A DNA stretch of 64,000 nucleotides from Ktedonobacteraceae bacterium (GCA_035653615.1 DASRBN010000037.1:249736-313735); one strand, 5' to 3'; positions 1 to 8,280 are shown, counted from the stretch's first letter. Numbers and translations: made by a program. Notes: a model not told the origin generated them from the sequence alone.

Positions 1-405
1 TGCCACAAACACTCCATTGCGTCCTACTAACCACCAGGAAATATGGTGATCGCCCAGCGCACCTGCACAGTGGCAGGAAAGATCAGAACGACCACGCACC
101 AGGTTAATGATAATAGCCCCACTGAACACAAGAAACATGCCAAGGGCCAGAATAGTGGCAGGCAGGAGTACCAGGCCGCTAATCAGACCCAATGCAGCCA
201 CCAGTTCAGCTAGTGGAATAGAGAATGACAATACGGTAGAGAGAGCCAACTTCGATTCCAGGAAACCGGGCAGAATTTGGTATTCCTTCATTCCTCTCTC
301 AAAGCGAGATCGGTGCAATAATTTGCTTACGCCAACACTCAAGAGGATCAATCCTAGTAACAGGCGAATAAATAAGCGAATAGCATTGATATCCACCAGA
401 AACAT
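1..405 (-). CDS. MauE/DoxX-like membrane protein (partial, 3' end off window)
   Basis: I read this frame directly on the minus strand; 135 codons are open and it runs off the left edge. The protein has at least three hydrophobic segments, beginning with LLLGLILLSVGVSKLL, followed by the loop KEYQILPGFLE, the segments LAELVAALGLISG and ATILALGMFLVFSG, and then a Cys-His-Cys pair (SCHCAGALGDHHISWW). That layout is typical of the MauE/DoxX family, whose members supply reducing power or thiol chemistry at the membrane. The ATG at 405 has GGGGAG eight bases upstream; a second site, AGGAGG, sits nine bases before a GTG at 396, so the start may be three codons later. It is separated from the next gene by 193 bases and its partner is unknown. 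Confidence 0.72.
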   Translation of the reverse strand, partial: MFLVDINAIRLFIRLLLGLILLSVGVSKLLHRSRFERGMKEYQILPGFLESKLALSTVLSFSIPLAELVAALGLISGLVLLPATILALGMFLVFSGAIIINLVRGRSDLSCHCAGALGDHHISWWLVGRNGVFVA

Positions 406-598
406 CCTCCTGACTCCCCGCTAATCGGATTCTCAATACGATCTCGCCGGTCTTTTAAAATTGCCATAGATAAGTATAGCTGCTGGTTTTATCGATTTCT
501 ACCCCTAAGCGTTGCAATTTTGTTGCAATATATTCTACTAGCGGCAAAAGAAATTTGAGATGAAGGCACAATATTTTTGCGTTTGGATCAATTTCATA

Positions 599-1222
599 TC
601 ACTTATCCTCTGGTAATTGGAGATGCTGAATCTGTTCGTGTGTAATCCCAAGCTTATGAACAATGCGAGAGATATATGATCTTACCGAGCCACAGCTTAT
701 ACAGAGTCGCTCTGCAATCTCGAGATTGCTGTGACCTTCATGCAACAAATAGAAGACCTGCTTTTGCTGGGGAGTAAGCTTATTAAGATGAACAGGCGTG
801 GAAGGAGCGAGGAACTTGTCGTCGTCGAGGGCCTTGAGTACTTCGAACGAAAGATAGGGCCCAAGCAAAAACATGGCTTCCTCCTTCCCTATTGCAATAG
901 TAATAATACTTTGCATCATCTCTTGTGCCCCCTTTTCCAGAAGATACCCTCGTCCACCATGATCACGAACGGCGAGCAATATCTGTTTGTCTATTTTGTC
1001 GGCTATTACAAGATAATGATTATGCGGCAGAAGAGTAAAATCCTGAACGAGTGCTTGATGGATGATCACGAAATCGACATAGCAGGTTCCAAGATAGTTT
1101 TTCATCTCATCTTCGGTTGCTACCATATCGACACCCTCAACAATGGGAAACGTCTTGATCAGTTTCTGTAGCTGTGTACCGGTGCAATTACGAGGCACTA
1201 CAAGTAAGATGCGCAGACTCAT
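599..1222 (-). CDS. LuxR-type regulator with a degenerate receiver domain
   Basis: This is a 207-residue predicted DNA-binding protein. Residues 1-120 follow the beta-alpha pattern of a response-regulator receiver, but the acidic pocket is missing (VVPRN where DD is expected) and the phosphoacceptor position reads VDFVIIHQ, with His instead of Asp. The lysine region GYLLEKGA is kept. The C-terminal 60 residues are a clear LuxR/GerE helix-turn-helix (LTPQQKQVFYLLHEGHSN, then LEIAERLCISCGSVRSYIS and a dimer helix). It should therefore act without phosphorylation, perhaps as a ligand- or partner-controlled regulator. It lies 307 bases downstream of the peptide-maturation operon on the same strand and could regulate it or the polysaccharide genes; that is inference only. 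Confidence 0.85.
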   Translation of the reverse strand: MSLRILLVVPRNCTGTQLQKLIKTFPIVEGVDMVATEDEMKNYLGTCYVDFVIIHQALVQDFTLLPHNHYLVIADKIDKQILLAVRDHGGRGYLLEKGAQEMMQSIITIAIGKEEAMFLLGPYLSFEVLKALDDDKFLAPSTPVHLNKLTPQQKQVFYLLHEGHSNLEIAERLCISCGSVRSYISRIVHKLGITHEQIQHLQLPEDK

Positions 1223-1529
1223 ATACTATTGCTCCAGCCTTTTTCATCAACGGCAACAATGGCGTAAGTTCCACTATAAGGAAGTACAATGGTTTTATAG
1301 AAGTCAGCTATAAAAAATATATCCAATATGAAGCACATTCGCAAGTACTTGAGTTCTCTTTATCTTATCGAAAAGACGAACGAGGAAACTTCTGAAATTG
1401 CTCTTCCCTCTAAAAGACGCCAATCATGCCAAATGTATTGCAGGAAATACACACAATTTAGAGGAAATCGACAAAGAGGTAGCGGAATAAATAAGACGGC
1501 AATCGCCCTAAAAATAGTAACAAGAATCT
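1223..1529. other. Gene-free stretch between regulator and ABC exporter
   Basis: This AT-rich 307-base stretch holds the upstream region of the LuxR-type gene and the 3' end of the exporter transcript. Short reading frames cross it on the plus strand but have no ribosome binding site or recognisable product. I see no clear terminator or repeat here. Confidence 0.5.
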
Positions 1530-3647
1530 TTACATCCGCCCGTAACTATTATACAAATGCCAGTACACACCTCTCCTGGCCAGCAATTCATCGTGCGTCC
1601 CCTGCTCCACGATGCGCCCATCGTCAATCGTCACAATGCGGTCGGCGTTGCGGATCGTGCTGAGGCGGTGCGCGATGATGAACGTCGTGCGCCCGGCGGT
1701 CAGGCGTTTCACCGCCTGTTGAATTAAGGCCTCGGACTCGTTATCGAGCGCGGATGATGGCTCGTCCATAATCAATATCTTGGGCTGGTGCAGGAACATG
1801 CGCGCTATGGCGATGCGCTGGCGCTGGCCAACTGACAGGCTCTGCCCGCGTTCGTGCAGCGCGGTTTGAAAGCCGAGCGGTTGTGATTGAATGAAGTCTA
1901 GGATGTTGGCGTTACGCGCGGCCTCCTCCATCTCCTCCTGCGAAACCTTGCGTAGCAGTCCAAACTTCAAATTGTCTTCGATGGTGCCGCTGAAGAGCGA
2001 GTCGTCCTGCAGGATGACGCCGAACTGGCTGCGCAGGCTCTCGATCTTCAGCTCGCGCAGGTCGTATCCGTCGATAGTCACGCGCCCACTATCGGGAGCA
2101 TAGAAGCGCATCAGCAGGTTGGCAATCGTCGTCTTACCGGCTCCGCTGCGTCCAACCAGCGCAATCGTCGAACCGGCCTGCACCGCGAGATTGATATCGT
2201 GCAATACTTCGATGCCAGGGACATACGAAAAATGGACGTGTTCGAAGGTGATATGGCCCTGTATATTGGGCAACTGGATACCTTTCTCGGCATCGGCCTC
2301 CTCGGGATAGTTAAGCACCTCAAACAGGCGATCAATGGCCACTGCCGCCGCCTGTAGCTGCTGGTTAACGCCGTTCAACGTCGTGACGGGCGAGGAAAGC
2401 TGGCGCAGGATCAGAATGTATGCCGCCAACGCGCCGGCAGTCAGGCCATTCGTCAGCACCAGGTAGCCCCCGAAGCTCAATATCACGATCACCGCCAGCG
2501 CCTGCACGATTCCGATCATCAGGTTCGCCTCGGATTGAAAAATCGTGCGTTTGAAGGAGAGCGTATTGGTATGCATGATCAGCTTTTTGATTATGCGGCC
2601 AAAACGGTGTTCTGCCGCGAGCGCCTTGACCGTTTTGAGGCCCGTTAAACCCTCATACATGGCCCCGTTCATCACCGCGTAGCTCTCCAGCACCTCGCGG
2701 CTCAGCTGGCGCACACGCCGGTTAAAATAGAGGCTTACTCCAATGTAGAAAGGCGAAACTGCTATAACTACCAGCGTGAGCCGCCAGTCTGTCAAAAATA
2801 ACACCACCGTATAGATGATAACCAGCACGATATTGACCGCGGTGTCGAGCAATACCTGGATGACCGTCTGCTGCGCGGATGTGACTTCACTGAGACGGCT
2901 CAACGCCTGTCCAGTAGTGGCGGTGCTCTGGTAGAATGAAAGCGGCAGGCGCAGCATGTGCTTGTAGAACTTATGGGTGATATTGAGGTTGGTTGCCCGG
3001 CTCAGCGACCCCTGCACGTTGCGGTTGAAGAAACTCAGTACTTCCTCTAATAAGAAGACGGCCAGCAGGAAAGCCAGTGACCAGATAAACAGCGAGATAT
3101 CGTGCGAATGGAACACCTGGTCGAGCATGGTACGAAAGATGAATGGCAGCGGGATGGCAGTAAGGCCCACACCGACCGTCAGGAAAAAGGCAAGCACAAT
3201 GTACCACTTAAAAGGAACGACGAACTGCCCGAACTGCCGCAGGTCCTTCCAGCTAAGCTTCTTTTCTCTGGCCCTCTGACGCCTTTCCAATCTCCTGGCA
3301 TAGCCGGTGCTGGCATAGATGGGTCGTCTGGCCTGCTCAATGCTGATGGGCTTAGCTTCTGCCGGTTTTGCCACCTGCATCTTCGCCGTAGGGTATGCGC
3401 TTATTTCTCTATCCATACCACTACTATCGGCCAGTTGAAAGCCGTCTTGAGCTATTCGTGGCCTATGTCCATTGGTTATCGGTTCGACGACAGGCATCTC
3501 GAGCGTGTCATACGCTTCGATTTCGAAATCATCAAGACCGGGGAGAAGAGGTGGCGTCTCCGGTATATGAGAGTCATTCGTCTGTCCGATCAGTCGGACG
3601 GGGCGCGGTGTATTGGTGGGTGTTTGGGGCGCCTGCTCTTCAATCAT
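1530..3647 (-). CDS. ABC exporter, fused membrane and ATPase domains
   Basis: A 705-residue half-transporter of the type I exporter fold. Residues 1-135 are a hydrophilic extension; six membrane helices run from about 137 to 430; the ATPase domain follows with Walker A GRSGAGKTT (about 497-505), signature LSVGQ (about 601), Walker B ILIMDEPSSALD and the switch histidine in IIAHRLSTI. There is no N-terminal C39 peptidase, so a substrate peptide would need another protease. ATG 3647 has AGGTGA just upstream and overlaps the end of the kinase-like gene by eight bases, which implies translational coupling. Such exporters form homodimers at the cytoplasmic membrane. Its position as last gene of the peptide operon makes the matured peptide the likely cargo; a polysaccharide or lipid cargo is the alternative. 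Confidence 0.9.
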   Translation of the reverse strand: MIEEQAPQTPTNTPRPVRLIGQTNDSHIPETPPLLPGLDDFEIEAYDTLEMPVVEPITNGHRPRIAQDGFQLADSSGMDREISAYPTAKMQVAKPAEAKPISIEQARRPIYASTGYARRLERRQRAREKKLSWKDLRQFGQFVVPFKWYIVLAFFLTVGVGLTAIPLPFIFRTMLDQVFHSHDISLFIWSLAFLLAVFLLEEVLSFFNRNVQGSLSRATNLNITHKFYKHMLRLPLSFYQSTATTGQALSRLSEVTSAQQTVIQVLLDTAVNIVLVIIYTVVLFLTDWRLTLVVIAVSPFYIGVSLYFNRRVRQLSREVLESYAVMNGAMYEGLTGLKTVKALAAEHRFGRIIKKLIMHTNTLSFKRTIFQSEANLMIGIVQALAVIVILSFGGYLVLTNGLTAGALAAYILILRQLSSPVTTLNGVNQQLQAAAVAIDRLFEVLNYPEEADAEKGIQLPNIQGHITFEHVHFSYVPGIEVLHDINLAVQAGSTIALVGRSGAGKTTIANLLMRFYAPDSGRVTIDGYDLRELKIESLRSQFGVILQDDSLFSGTIEDNLKFGLLRKVSQEEMEEAARNANILDFIQSQPLGFQTALHERGQSLSVGQRQRIAIARMFLHQPKILIMDEPSSALDNESEALIQQAVKRLTAGRTTFIIAHRLSTIRNADRIVTIDDGRIVEQGTHDELLARRGVYWHLYNSYGRM

Positions 3648-4743
3648 GGCTCTCACCTGCAAAAAGTGACTGTATCAACCGCGGGCCATCGTTGGTGTCA
3701 CGCGCGATTTCAAGCTGATAGCCGGACGCTTGCTCGGCCAGCCGGCTGAGCAGGTGAAATAGTTTTTCCTGCGCATAGAAGGCGTTATTTCCTGTACTCA
3801 TGCACATGTCAATCAACATACGCAGCGTGTCTGCTTTGCTGAGCAGCCTGGCCCTGCTCGTATTCTCCGCTGTCAATGAGGGGAACAGCAGCAGGCGAAC
3901 AGACGTTTGAAAACGTGCAGCTCCTGCTCGCACCTGTTCGATGCTTAAGAAACGCTTATCACGCTGATCGACCGGGTAGTCGCGCAAGAAGGAGAGATTT
4001 TTGAGCAACATAAGCGTATGGGAGCGAACTGAAACCTCGTGTGTGATTGTGTATGCTTCGATTTCTTCGTCGTCCCGACTTTCGCACAGCATTACCAGGT
4101 CATCTCCCAACAGGCCATATCCTTGGAGAGCGCAGCTGAGGCTAAGTGTCGTTTTGCCACTGCCAGATGCACCGATAATCAAAGCTCCTTGCCTGCAATT
4201 CCCGGGAGCAGTGATGGTGGCAGCGTGACAGGGCTCAAATCCGAATTGACCCAGTACCTGTCCCAACGCCAGCAAAAATACATAGCGGCGCAGGAACGTT
4301 CCCTGGTACGCCTCGGGCATCTCGAGCTGCGTAAGCGCAACAGGCTCCATGCGACTCATTACGCTGAGCGCATTGCCATTGATTGGACGTAGCTCCCTGT
4401 AGCTCTGGTACTCGGTCGTATTATCCATGCTCGCGTAGTGCTTGAGTTGTGTATTTGTCAGCAGGCGAATGGTATCCACCCTTCTCCTTGTATGCGGTAA
4501 CCGGACAGGAAAAATTCCGCCGCTCTCATAGCAAAGCACGTAATAGCTTAATTCGCCCCGTACCTGCCGCGGTGGGGCAAACATACCCAGCATCTCGTCA
4601 AGTATGGCCAGAATCGTGGGATGATTGGTTTGACAGATAACGCGAATGTCATGGAAGAAATAAGCCTTGCGCAATAGGCGGCTGCTATCCAACATCTCGC
4701 GTATCGTCGTTTCAAATACTGCCGGTTGTATCTTTTCAGGCAT
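3640..4743 (-). CDS. HprK-like serine kinase-type protein
   Basis: This 367-residue protein carries a P-loop, GASGSGKTT, at about residues 188-196, followed by LQGYGLLGDDLVML, the arrangement of the HPr kinase/phosphorylase catalytic core. The N-terminal half is unlike true HprK, and no HPr or phosphotransferase gene is nearby. HprK-like proteins are known partners of PqqD-like proteins in lasso-peptide loci, where PadeK-type enzymes phosphorylate the peptide C terminus, and in exopolysaccharide-linked loci of unknown role. The frame stays open upstream to 4782 inside the PqqD gene; I chose ATG 4743 because it lies four bases after the PqqD stop and the extra residues look like overlap. The substrate is unknown; the peptide encoded at 5818-5979 is the obvious candidate. 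Confidence 0.82.
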   Translation of the reverse strand: MPEKIQPAVFETTIREMLDSSRLLRKAYFFHDIRVICQTNHPTILAILDEMLGMFAPPRQVRGELSYYVLCYESGGIFPVRLPHTRRRVDTIRLLTNTQLKHYASMDNTTEYQSYRELRPINGNALSVMSRMEPVALTQLEMPEAYQGTFLRRYVFLLALGQVLGQFGFEPCHAATITAPGNCRQGALIIGASGSGKTTLSLSCALQGYGLLGDDLVMLCESRDDEEIEAYTITHEVSVRSHTLMLLKNLSFLRDYPVDQRDKRFLSIEQVRAGAARFQTSVRLLLFPSLTAENTSRARLLSKADTLRMLIDMCMSTGNNAFYAQEKLFHLLSRLAEQASGYQLEIARDTNDGPRLIQSLFAGESHD

Positions 4744-4747
4744 ACTG

Positions 4748-5029
4748 TTATGCAGTGGTATGTGATGGAGCAGCAACATCACTCAGAAGCTGGTTGGCGC
4801 GCAGATCATCGAGCAGCTTTTGCACATCGTGGAGGGCTTGCTCAAAATCTACCTCGTAGGATTCGCAGATGACGGCGGCGATATCGGCCTCCGTATGTTT
4901 GCCGTCGAGCAATTTCCAGATCAATGTGCCGATTACATTCAGATTATAAGAACAACCCTCGCGCGGATCGAGCAGAATTGCTTCGCCATCTAGCTCGCGC
5001 CATAGTACCTTTTCATTCCTGACCAACAT
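4748..5029 (-). CDS. PqqD-like peptide-recognition protein (RRE/B1 type)
   Basis: A 93-residue protein with the PqqD fold signature: a start of VLWRELDGEAILLDPREG, then YNLNVIGTLIWKLLDGKHT, then an acidic helical part (EADIAAVICESYEVD) and a C-terminal helix (LHDVQKLLDDLRANQLL). Members bind the leader of a ribosomal peptide and hand it to modifying enzymes. In lasso loci the equivalent is B1, which reads a Tyr-x-x-Pro-x-Leu leader motif; exactly that motif is present in the peptide at 5818-5979. The start has GAGGAG seven bases upstream and overlaps the preceding peptidase gene by 17 bases. Confidence 0.9.
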   Translation of the reverse strand: MLVRNEKVLWRELDGEAILLDPREGCSYNLNVIGTLIWKLLDGKHTEADIAAVICESYEVDFEQALHDVQKLLDDLRANQLLSDVAAPSHTTA

Positions 5030-5624
5030 TGAATATCTCCTCGGCTTGCCTCTCTACGTTTAACTTATGACCACAAAAAGCACTACAACTGCGTACGCAC
5101 CAGTAACAAGCAAAGACAACGATGCGTGACAATCCATGCAAAAACAGCCGCCCTGCATTGAACTTGTTGAAAGTATATAGACGATAGAGCCGGTAACGCA
5201 ACTGAGCGGTAATAAAGCCACACATTTGGGCTATAGGATGTCGCAAATTAATCAATTGTGTGGTACGACGTACCAGAATAGCGCGCCCAACCACCGATTG
5301 ACCTTCAACCCAACGTGGATGCAGGTGAACGTCGCTCATTTCTAACAATCGGATCATGGAACCGGTTTGTTGATATCGAACGATGCGGTGAATAACGAGT
5401 CCTTCATCCGTCTCAAAAGCTGCGATTTGTCCTATCCGGATCTTGTCAGCAGCTACCGGTTCAATCCGCACCTCATCGCCGACGCGTAATAGCGGATCCA
5501 TGCTGCCACTCGCCACACGGAACCAGAGCGCCTCACCCTGTCGTAATGCATCGATATACAGGGAAGCAAGCGTTTCGGCCTCTCTTTTTTGGGTCTGGCT
5601 CCCAGACATTTTTACATTTTCCAT
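5013..5624 (-). CDS. SipW-like signal peptidase (S24/S26 type)
   Basis: A 203-residue protein from ATG 5624. The core SGSMDPLLRVGDEV contains the expected catalytic Ser41. The general base position reads GLVIHRIVRY, with His79 in place of Lys, as in SipW and eukaryotic/archaeal-type signal peptidases; a later MSDVHLHPRWVEG plus VVGRAI matches the conserved closing motifs. A hydrophobic stretch near residues 160-180 may be a membrane anchor. It sits between the precursor-like gene and the PqqD-like gene, so it may remove the leader of the peptide, a job done by the transglutaminase-like B2 protease in lasso loci. No good Shine-Dalgarno supports the start; TTG 5636 is an alternative. Confidence 0.82.
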   Translation of the reverse strand: MENVKMSGSQTQKREAETLASLYIDALRQGEALWFRVASGSMDPLLRVGDEVRIEPVAADKIRIGQIAAFETDEGLVIHRIVRYQQTGSMIRLLEMSDVHLHPRWVEGQSVVGRAILVRRTTQLINLRHPIAQMCGFITAQLRYRLYRLYTFNKFNAGRLFLHGLSRIVVFACYWCVRSCSAFCGHKLNVERQAEEIFNVGQE

Positions 5625-5686
5625 AATATAGTGCAATCAAGAAAAATCATCTGGCAGGGTATCGTGAAAATAAAACGAATGGCAAT

Positions 5687-5817
5687 TAAAAAGAGAACAT
5701 ACGAACCTCCAGTCCCATCAAAGCGTAGGACATTTGATTGCGTATGTTCACAGAAACTCAGGTGGATGGATATCCGAATCCACCTGACTACCCATATTGC
5801 TGATGGGTCACGATTGC
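5687..5817 (-). promoter_or_regulatory. Triple-hairpin spacer behind the precursor-like gene
   Basis: Between the small peptide gene and the peptidase gene the sequence can form three hairpins. ACCCAT at 5790-5795 pairs with 5803-5808. CAGGTGGAT at 5759-5767 pairs over nine bases with 5778-5786. GAACATACG at 5696-5704 pairs with 5741-5749. None is followed by a T-run on the minus strand, so they are not typical terminators. Such structures often protect a precursor transcript or reduce read-through so that the peptide is made in excess over its processing enzymes. This is inferred from base pairing only. Confidence 0.5.
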
Positions 5818-5979
5818 TTAGTTATCGCCGCCTTGTGTACCTGAGGTTGAGCAACTGAGTTGCTGCTTGCTCGGGGTCATGCGACAGCCAGACGTTGCAA
5901 GTGCCGAAGGCAGGTCGCGAAGACGCTTTACTTCGAGCTTTGGAGCCTGGTACTTAGCACGAGTGGTATGAGTAGTCAT
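5818..5979 (-). CDS. Putative RiPP precursor peptide, lasso-type leader
   Basis: A 53-codon gene, found by reading the gap between sugar transferase and peptidase. GGAGGAG lies six bases before the ATG, an excellent ribosome site. The product begins MTTHTTRAK, then YQAPKLEVKRL (residues 10-20), which fits the Tyr-x-x-Pro-x-Leu recognition motif of lasso leaders, then PSALATSG, where Thr29-x-Gly31 matches the usual leader/core junction. The tail after Gly31 is 23 residues, contains Cys32 and Cys43, many Ser/Thr/Gly/Gln and ends GGDN. No Asp or Glu occurs at core positions 7-9, so a normal lasso ring cannot form. It follows the sugar transferase by 25 bases and precedes the peptidase, PqqD-like, kinase-like and exporter genes. 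A structural or signalling peptide is the alternative to an antimicrobial. Confidence 0.75.
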   Translation of the reverse strand: MTTHTTRAKYQAPKLEVKRLRDLPSALATSGCRMTPSKQQLSCSTSGTQGGDN

Positions 5980-6004
5980 ACTTTTCTCCTCCAACTAGCT
6001 CCTG

Positions 6005-6730
6005 CTATGCTCCTGTATGGACGATGAAGACCTTCAACGTCTTTACCAGGATAGCAAGATCGACAATAAAAGAACGGGTATCGATATATTGCATATCAAG
6101 CAGAACGCGCTCATCGTAAGAGATGTGCTGCCGCCCACTGATTTGCCACAAGCCTGTAATGCCGGGTTGGACCAGGAGCCGCTTCTGGGCATACTTGCCA
6201 TAGCGAGGTAGTTCGCTCGGGTGAATAATACGCGGCCCTACCAGAGACATCTGCCCAATTAGAACATTGAACAGCTGTGGTAACTCGTCAAGGCTGGTCT
6301 TGCGTAAAAATCTGCCCACCCGCGTGATCCGTGGGTCATGTTCCAGCTTCATATTCTGCTGGTATTTCCGCATCAATTCCGGGTGTCTTGCCAGGTAGCC
6401 ATCCGCATCATGAATCATTGTCCGAAACTTGAGGGCATGGAATCGTCGCCCCTGTTTCCCGATGATTTCGCGAAAATGTAGTATTTCTCCCCCATCATCG
6501 AGCTTAATACAGACGGCAATCGTCAGAAATACCGGCAGCAGTACCACTATTCCTATCAGCGCCAGAACTATATCGGTCACACGTTTCAGCATGAAATAGA
6601 CGAGTGATGGTTCGCGAATAATGGTCGTCAGGGGTTCAGTATTGAATGCCCCCGTTTTCAGGTTTCCTAATACTTGAGAAGCTGGACCTTCATCCGCACG
6701 CTTAGGTATGGTTACCGTTATTTGTTCCAT
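6005..6730 (-). CDS. Undecaprenyl-phosphate sugar phosphotransferase (initiating)
   Basis: A 241-residue bacterial sugar transferase that would load the first sugar phosphate onto undecaprenyl phosphate at the inner face of the membrane, starting repeat-unit assembly. After a 40-residue hydrophilic N terminus there is one membrane segment (about 44-77), then the catalytic block with KFRTM near 101, [21 protein letters not shown] near 145-165 and [12 protein letters not shown] near 187. This is the short WcaJ/EpsL-like C-terminal form, without the multi-helix N-terminal domain. AAGGAGAGG precedes the start by nine bases. It is divergent from the glycosyltransferase at 7054 and in operon with the peptide genes, which links peptide and polymer production. 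Confidence 0.92.
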   Translation of the reverse strand: MEQITVTIPKRADEGPASQVLGNLKTGAFNTEPLTTIIREPSLVYFMLKRVTDIVLALIGIVVLLPVFLTIAVCIKLDDGGEILHFREIIGKQGRRFHALKFRTMIHDADGYLARHPELMRKYQQNMKLEHDPRITRVGRFLRKTSLDELPQLFNVLIGQMSLVGPRIIHPSELPRYGKYAQKRLLVQPGITGLWQISGRQHISYDERVLLDMQYIDTRSFIVDLAILVKTLKVFIVHTGA

Positions 6731-7053
6731 TCAAACGCCTCTCCTTAATTTGACTTTTTCCCCTCGACGGCTACAGTTTAGCAGACGCAGTACAGCTTGT
6801 CGGTAGTGAAAGAGTTAAGATATGATTGTGAATATTTCAAACCGGTTAAGGTTTCTCTCAAGTTCTTGAGCGGCTTCGCGCGTTTCCCCCCACGTTAAGA
6901 AGAATTAACCAGTTTCCCCCAATCTTTATACTTTTATAACCTCCATCCAACCATCCCTGCTCTTCCTCTTTGATACGCTATTCCTGACCGATTCTTTAGA
7001 TAGATATGATGAAGATAGATATGATGAAGATTGCTTTCCTGAAAGGATTTGCG
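6731..7053. promoter_or_regulatory. Divergent control region with TTAACC motifs
   Basis: This 323-base region separates the minus-strand peptide operon from the plus-strand polysaccharide genes, so promoters for both should lie here. It holds GAAACCTTAACC on the minus strand (6844-6855) and GAAGAATTAACC on the plus strand (6899-6910), two members of a motif that recurs before other genes of the locus. I could not place a convincing -35/-10 pair. Confidence 0.45.
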
Positions 7054-8280
7054 ATGCGTGTCCTGTTCGTTACCCCTTACGTGCCGTCGCGTATTCGCGT
7101 GCGGCCCTTTAATCTGATTAAGTCACTCTCGTCCGTCCATGAAATTTCGCTCGTCTCCTTGCTCTGTGACGAGTACGAGCGGGAGATGGTACAGGATGTG
7201 GCAAACTATTGCGCTTCGGTCGATCTTGTGCCATTGTCTAAATCCCAGGCTTACAAGAACTGCTTGCTCGCTTTGCCCACGCTCACGCCCTTGCGCGTCG
7301 CCTATTATCAATCTCCGGCCTTTATAGCGCGCATCAAGCAGGTGATTCACGAGCGCCATATCGAAGTCGTTCATGGCGAATTGATTAAGGTTGCGCCGGC
7401 CCTGCGGGCTATGCTGGCGCAGGAAAATATTCCCCTCTTATATGATTCGGTTGACTGCATTTCGTGGTATCTCCAGCAGCAATACGCCTCGGCGCGCAAT
7501 CCACTCAAAAGAGCATTTATTTACTCCGAATTACAAAAGATGCGCCGTTATGAACGCCAATCGCTGGCAGCATTCGATCAGGTTATAATCACTTCTAGTC
7601 ATGATCGTGATTGCCTGATTGCTTTGGGAGAAGAACCATCGCATGTCAAAGTGGTACCGAATGGTGTGGATATAGAGTATTTCACGCCGCCGGTTGCCCC
7701 GCGCGAGAAGGATTCGCTGGTGTTCTGTGCCAAACTGGACTATTACCCAAATTCACAGGCGATCCTGCATTTCTGCCGTGAAATACTTCCGCAGATATGG
7801 GCCAAACGCCCCCAGGTCCGGCTTACCATTGCTGGCAACAACCCTCCGCAGGCAGTACGCGATCTCAGTTCTGACGAACGGATTACGGTAACGGGCTATG
7901 TGCCGGATATCCGTCCTTACCTGGGGTCGGCCTCGGTCGCCCTCGCTCCATTGCGTGTGGCAGCGGGTATGCAGAACAAAGTGCTGGAAGCATTGGCCAT
8001 GGGTGCGCCGGTCGTGGCTACACCTGGATCGTGCCGTTCTTTGCAGGTCAAGCACGAGACACACCTGCTGATAGCGGATGAGCCGCAGAGCTACGCGGAA
8101 GCGGTGCTGCGCTTGCTTGAGGATCCACAGCTGGCTCAAGACCTGGGCAATGCCGGTCGCTATTACGTAGAGCAATATCATAGCTGGGTGGCGGCTTCCA
8201 ACATGCTCAGCAACCTGTATAGCATGATTTCCACAACTCGCGATCAAGGAGAGCATCTGTCGCAGCCGGCTTATACATAA
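7054..8280 (+). CDS. Glycosyltransferase, GT4 family
   Basis: A 408-residue GT-B enzyme. The N-terminal half opens with RVLFVTPYVPSRIRVRPFNL, resembling the transferases found beside exosortase-type polysaccharide loci; the C-terminal donor-binding half contains VVPNGVDIEYFTP, ITVTGYVPDIRPYLG and the acidic stretch LEALAMGAPVVATPGSC. It should add a sugar to the lipid-linked repeat unit in the cytoplasm; donor and acceptor cannot be read. The frame is open from 7006, but ATG 7054 has GAAAGGA six bases upstream and matches the usual family start. Confidence 0.9.
   Translation: MRVLFVTPYVPSRIRVRPFNLIKSLSSVHEISLVSLLCDEYEREMVQDVANYCASVDLVPLSKSQAYKNCLLALPTLTPLRVAYYQSPAFIARIKQVIHERHIEVVHGELIKVAPALRAMLAQENIPLLYDSVDCISWYLQQQYASARNPLKRAFIYSELQKMRRYERQSLAAFDQVIITSSHDRDCLIALGEEPSHVKVVPNGVDIEYFTPPVAPREKDSLVFCAKLDYYPNSQAILHFCREILPQIWAKRPQVRLTIAGNNPPQAVRDLSSDERITVTGYVPDIRPYLGSASVALAPLRVAAGMQNKVLEALAMGAPVVATPGSCRSLQVKHETHLLIADEPQSYAEAVLRLLEDPQLAQDLGNAGRYYVEQYHSWVAASNMLSNLYSMISTTRDQGEHLSQPAYT

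Noticed and set aside
731-1171. Plus-strand frame of 146 codons
   Set aside because: Antisense shadow of the LuxR-type gene without a ribosome site.
5818-5979. Calling the small peptide a true lasso peptide precursor
   Set aside because: The core has no Asp or Glu at the ring-closing position, and no cyclase or B2 protease gene is within the window.
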